Assembly: GCF_002506585.1 (NCBI RefSeq)
Contig: NZ_DAXW01000003.1
Span: forward strand, 144,495-179,276
Direction of reading: 5' to 3'
Source of the DNA: Methanoculleus sp. UBA430
Lineage (GTDB): Archaea > Halobacteriota > Methanomicrobia > Methanomicrobiales > Methanoculleaceae
Length of the DNA stretch: 34,782 bases
Every line of letters starts with the position of its first letter. Within the stretch, counting starts at the first letter, position 1. Under the pieces are notes generated by a model, which ran no database searches, was not told the origin of the DNA, and saw nothing but the letters and a program-made list of their open reading frames with translations. Made by a program: the position numbers and the translations under genes. Positions 32,850 through 34,782 of this stretch are shown piece after piece.

Positions 32850-33541
32850 TGGCAGGCCGGGTGAAGTTCGGGGTCGAGGGGCTCGACGAGATGCTCCTCG
32901 GGGGGCTTCTGGAGGGGAGCATCTGCGCGATCGTCGGTACCTACGGTACCGGAAAGACAATGTTCGCTCTCCAGTTCGCGTATGCGGGACTCAAACAGGG
33001 TGAGAAGGTGATCTACATCAGTCTCGAAGAGCGGGAAGAACTCCTCCGCGCCACTATCGCGCAGAAGGGGTGGGACCCGGAGGTTGTCGGCGACCGGCTC
33101 TACCTCTTGAGGCTGGACCCAACCGACTTCAACCTCGCTATCAGCAGCATCAAGTGCGAGCTCCCTGCTCTCATCAAGAGTTTCGGGGCATCAAGAGTGA
33201 TCATCGACCCAATATCGCTCTTCGAGGGACTCTTTGTGGACGATGCCGTCCGGCGACAGGAGATGTTCGGGTTCGTCGAGATGATGCGGGACGAGGCCTG
33301 CACCCTGGTGCTGACGAGCGAGACCAACACGGCAAACCCGGAGGAGAGCAGGTACGGCCTTGCCGAGTACCTGGGAGATACGGTGATCCTTCTCCATCGT
33401 GTCCGGTCCCCGGGGCTCACCGAGGTGCACCAGGCCCTCGAGGTCGTGAAGATGCGTCGATCGGCCCATTCCCACGAGATCAAGCCGTTCGAGATCTTCC
33501 AGGACCGGATCAGGGTCTACTCAGAGGCGAGTTTGTTCTAA
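32849..33541 (+). CDS. KaiC/RadA-superfamily ATPase with intact P-loop
   Basis: This 230-residue single-domain protein has a complete Walker A, GTYGTGKT at 30-37, the following LEEREE segment, and a Walker B strand ending in SRVIIDPISLFEG. It starts inside the stop codon of the degenerate partner (TAATG). Single-domain KaiC-like proteins of this type (RAD55-like) are abundant in methanogens, and most have no assigned function. With the neighbouring GspE/ArlI-like ATPase and F-domain protein it may form an ArlH-like ring or clutch; that is an inference. The gene ends just before a multi-hairpin element. Confidence 0.85.
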   Translation: MAGRVKFGVEGLDEMLLGGLLEGSICAIVGTYGTGKTMFALQFAYAGLKQGEKVIYISLEEREELLRATIAQKGWDPEVVGDRLYLLRLDPTDFNLAISSIKCELPALIKSFGASRVIIDPISLFEGLFVDDAVRRQEMFGFVEMMRDEACTLVLTSETNTANPEESRYGLAEYLGDTVILLHRVRSPGLTEVHQALEVVKMRRSAHSHEIKPFEIFQDRIRVYSEASLF

Positions 33542-33550
33542 GCGACGCGT

Positions 33551-33620
33551 GCCCCTTTGGGGCAGGCGGAGCTTGAGAAAATTGCGCAGCAATTTTCGAT
33601 GGCGACGCTTCGCAGAAGCG
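33551..33620. repeat. Three-hairpin intergenic element
   Basis: Three perfect hairpins follow one another: GCCCC-TTT-GGGGC (33551-33563), GAAAATTGC-GCA-GCAATTTTC (33577-33597) and CGCTTC-GCA-GAAGCG (33606-33620). Two share the loop GCA. The linkers (GGAGCTTGAG and GATGGCGAC, then GGAG) resemble linkers of the element at 34659-34722. It lies between the convergent KaiC-like gene and the ferric-reductase-like gene, where it could end both messages. Confidence 0.7.
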
Positions 33621-33727
33621 GAGTGCCAGCAACGTGGTAAGAGGTCTCACGCGAGCAGATTTACAGGGGCGTATGATGTTCTGTAGAACCAGAGCCCACC
33701 AGGGCGCCCCCCCGGCGGCAGCCGGGG

Positions 33728-34354
33728 TCACCCCCGTGCGCCGCTGCCCCGGCCGGCCCCCTTCTTCTTCTGCATCTTCTGCCACCGCTTGAGGATGAAC
33801 GCCGCGACGGCGAGGGAAAAAAGCGTGTTGAAGAGCACCCAGATGACCGGGTTCTCGAAATCGGTCCCGATCAGATTCCCGTGCACGACGGCAAAGAGGA
33901 GCACGACGTACATCAGGCCGTGCACCCACCGCCAGTACTTCGGGATATACTTCCGGAGCAGCACGGCGGCGAAGGCAATATAGAGGAGGTAGAGCGCGGG
34001 TCGGCCTGCGTTCAGCCAGAACCGCTCCCAGGGGAAGAAGACCGGGATGAATATGGCGGGGTTTAACGACGCTATGGCGAGAGTCACGGGGTGCAGCGTC
34101 GGGAGGAGGAGGCCGACGGCGGCGAAGGTGTGGTGCACGTTAAGAAACGGCCTGCCGAAGACTTTCATGATCTCCCGGAGGAACGGCGTCAGGATGACCG
34201 CGATGCCGAGAGAGAGGAACCCCCACAGGGCGAGGAGGCGGGCTACGACGCGGAGCGGATCCTGGTAGGGCGTGGTCAGCACCACTGCAGCGACGATCGC
34301 ATACAGGGCCAGGATGACGGCGGCAGCGAGCATCCCGGCCCGGGGGAGAGACAT
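33728..34354 (-). CDS. Ferric-reductase-like haem membrane protein
   Basis: The protein has 208 residues and about six transmembrane helices. Two His pairs spaced 13 residues apart within helices (H75/H88 and H145/H158) match the bis-haem b core of the ferric reductase/YedZ-MsrQ superfamily. No flavin or NADPH domain is attached, so electrons must come from another protein. The ATG at 34354 has AGGA 5 nt upstream; the frame extends to 34513 but that part is low-quality and rejected. The C-terminus is basic and Gly-rich. No electron-transfer partner gene lies within the window. Confidence 0.82.
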   Translation of the reverse strand: MSLPRAGMLAAAVILALYAIVAAVVLTTPYQDPLRVVARLLALWGFLSLGIAVILTPFLREIMKVFGRPFLNVHHTFAAVGLLLPTLHPVTLAIASLNPAIFIPVFFPWERFWLNAGRPALYLLYIAFAAVLLRKYIPKYWRWVHGLMYVVLLFAVVHGNLIGTDFENPVIWVLFNTLFSLAVAAFILKRWQKMQKKKGAGRGSGARG

Positions 34355-34782
34355 GGTTCCTGAAGAGTTACGGAGAAGAGATAAGGGTTTCGGCCCGGGT
34401 GTGGCCCGGGAGCGGGCCGGCCGGCGCCGGGGACATCCGGAGTTCGAGCACGTGAGGGGGGCAACGTGCAAGCGTTTGGAGCCCCAGGCATTCGGAGGGG
34501 TTCGAATAATCATGAGGAGAGAGGGGTGTGACTATTTCCCGATCGCACTCCGGGCACGGATTTCGAGGGGACTACGCACCTGCGGTGCTCGTGCTCCGGA
34601 CGCTCCCGTCCATCGCATATCGCCACGCACTGCCCCCGCGCCAGGGGGCGGGGAACGACTGCCGGAACGGCAGGAGTTGGAGCACCGTCAGGTGCAGATT
34701 GCGACGGGCCATGGGGCCGGAGCATGAGCATCGCAGGTGCGGAGGAGGAGGCCGGAGGCCGGGCGGGGAACGACTGCCGGAA
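34355..34782. repeat. Gene-free region with clustered hairpin repeats at the window end
   Basis: The first 200 nt show no feature. From 34576 on there are several short hairpins: GCACC-TGC-GGTGC (34576-34588), CTGCCG-GAA-CGGCAG (34659-34673), GCACC-GTCA-GGTGC (34682-34695) and GGCC-ATGG-GGCC (about 34707-34718), plus a variant GAGCATCGCAGGTGC (34726-34740). The string GGGGAACGACTGCCGGAA occurs at about 34650-34667 and again as the last bases of the window, so another copy begins at the edge. The 16-mer at 34680-34695 is identical to positions 5-20. Confidence 0.72.

Noticed and set aside
34355..34513. N-terminal extension of the ferric-reductase-like protein
   Set aside because: The extension is Arg/Pro-rich and lacks hydrophobic character; the ATG at 34354 has AGGA at the right distance and begins just before the first helix.

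Overview
The window looks like a piece of a methanogenic archaeal chromosome, most likely a Methanoculleus-type member of the Methanomicrobiales. The basis is a split RNA polymerase B subunit (B' and B'' on separate genes), a nine-gene archaeal A-type ATP synthase operon, archaeal box A promoters (some with leaderless or very short leaders), tRNA genes of archaeal form, and GC-rich coding DNA. The genus is inferred from general resemblance and was not tested by any search.

Layout. Positions 1-1550 hold a secreted, Asp-rich repeat surface protein. Positions 1700-9950 (minus strand) hold the transcription operon rpoH-rpoB2-rpoB1-rpoA1-rpoA2-rpl30e-nusA, which ends at an oligo-T stretch directly after nusA. 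A tRNA-Lys(UUU) lies just upstream of rpoH. Positions 10.3-14.3 kb hold a PsiE-like membrane protein, a Roadblock/LC7 protein coupled to a stand-alone response regulator, a divergent MinD-like ATPase coupled to a 66-residue membrane/coiled-coil protein, a tRNA-Pro(GGG), and a DUF89-type phosphatase.

Positions 14.7-17.7 kb are a nested mobile element. An AT-rich IS200/IS605-type element (terminal hairpins, intact tnpA, tnpB lacking its middle) is split inside the tnpB zinc-finger end by a GC-rich IS1634-like insertion sequence with a 6-bp target duplication. Positions 17.9-27.4 kb (minus strand) are the ATP synthase operon atpH-I-K-E-C-F-A-B-D with phosphoglycerate kinase as its last gene. Just upstream are an unrecognised 178-residue protein and an overlapping 51-residue zinc-ribbon gene.

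Positions 28.2-33.5 kb contain a divergent locus. To the left are a secretion/pilus-type ATPase (GspE/ArlI superfamily) and a large TadC/ArlJ-like membrane protein. To the right are two coupled KaiC/RadA-superfamily proteins, one with a broken P-loop and one with an intact P-loop. This resembles the ArlH-ArlI-ArlJ core of archaella but has two H-like proteins and no visible pilin gene, and it is the best candidate here for an undescribed machine. The right end has a ferric-reductase-like haem membrane protein. Around it, and at the left edge of the window, are copies of a modular intergenic element made of short hairpins whose stems differ while the linkers between them are alike.

Between them the genes cover core transcription, energy conservation (ATP synthase plus a glycolytic/gluconeogenic kinase), a small signalling module, and a possible secretion or surface-appendage motor.
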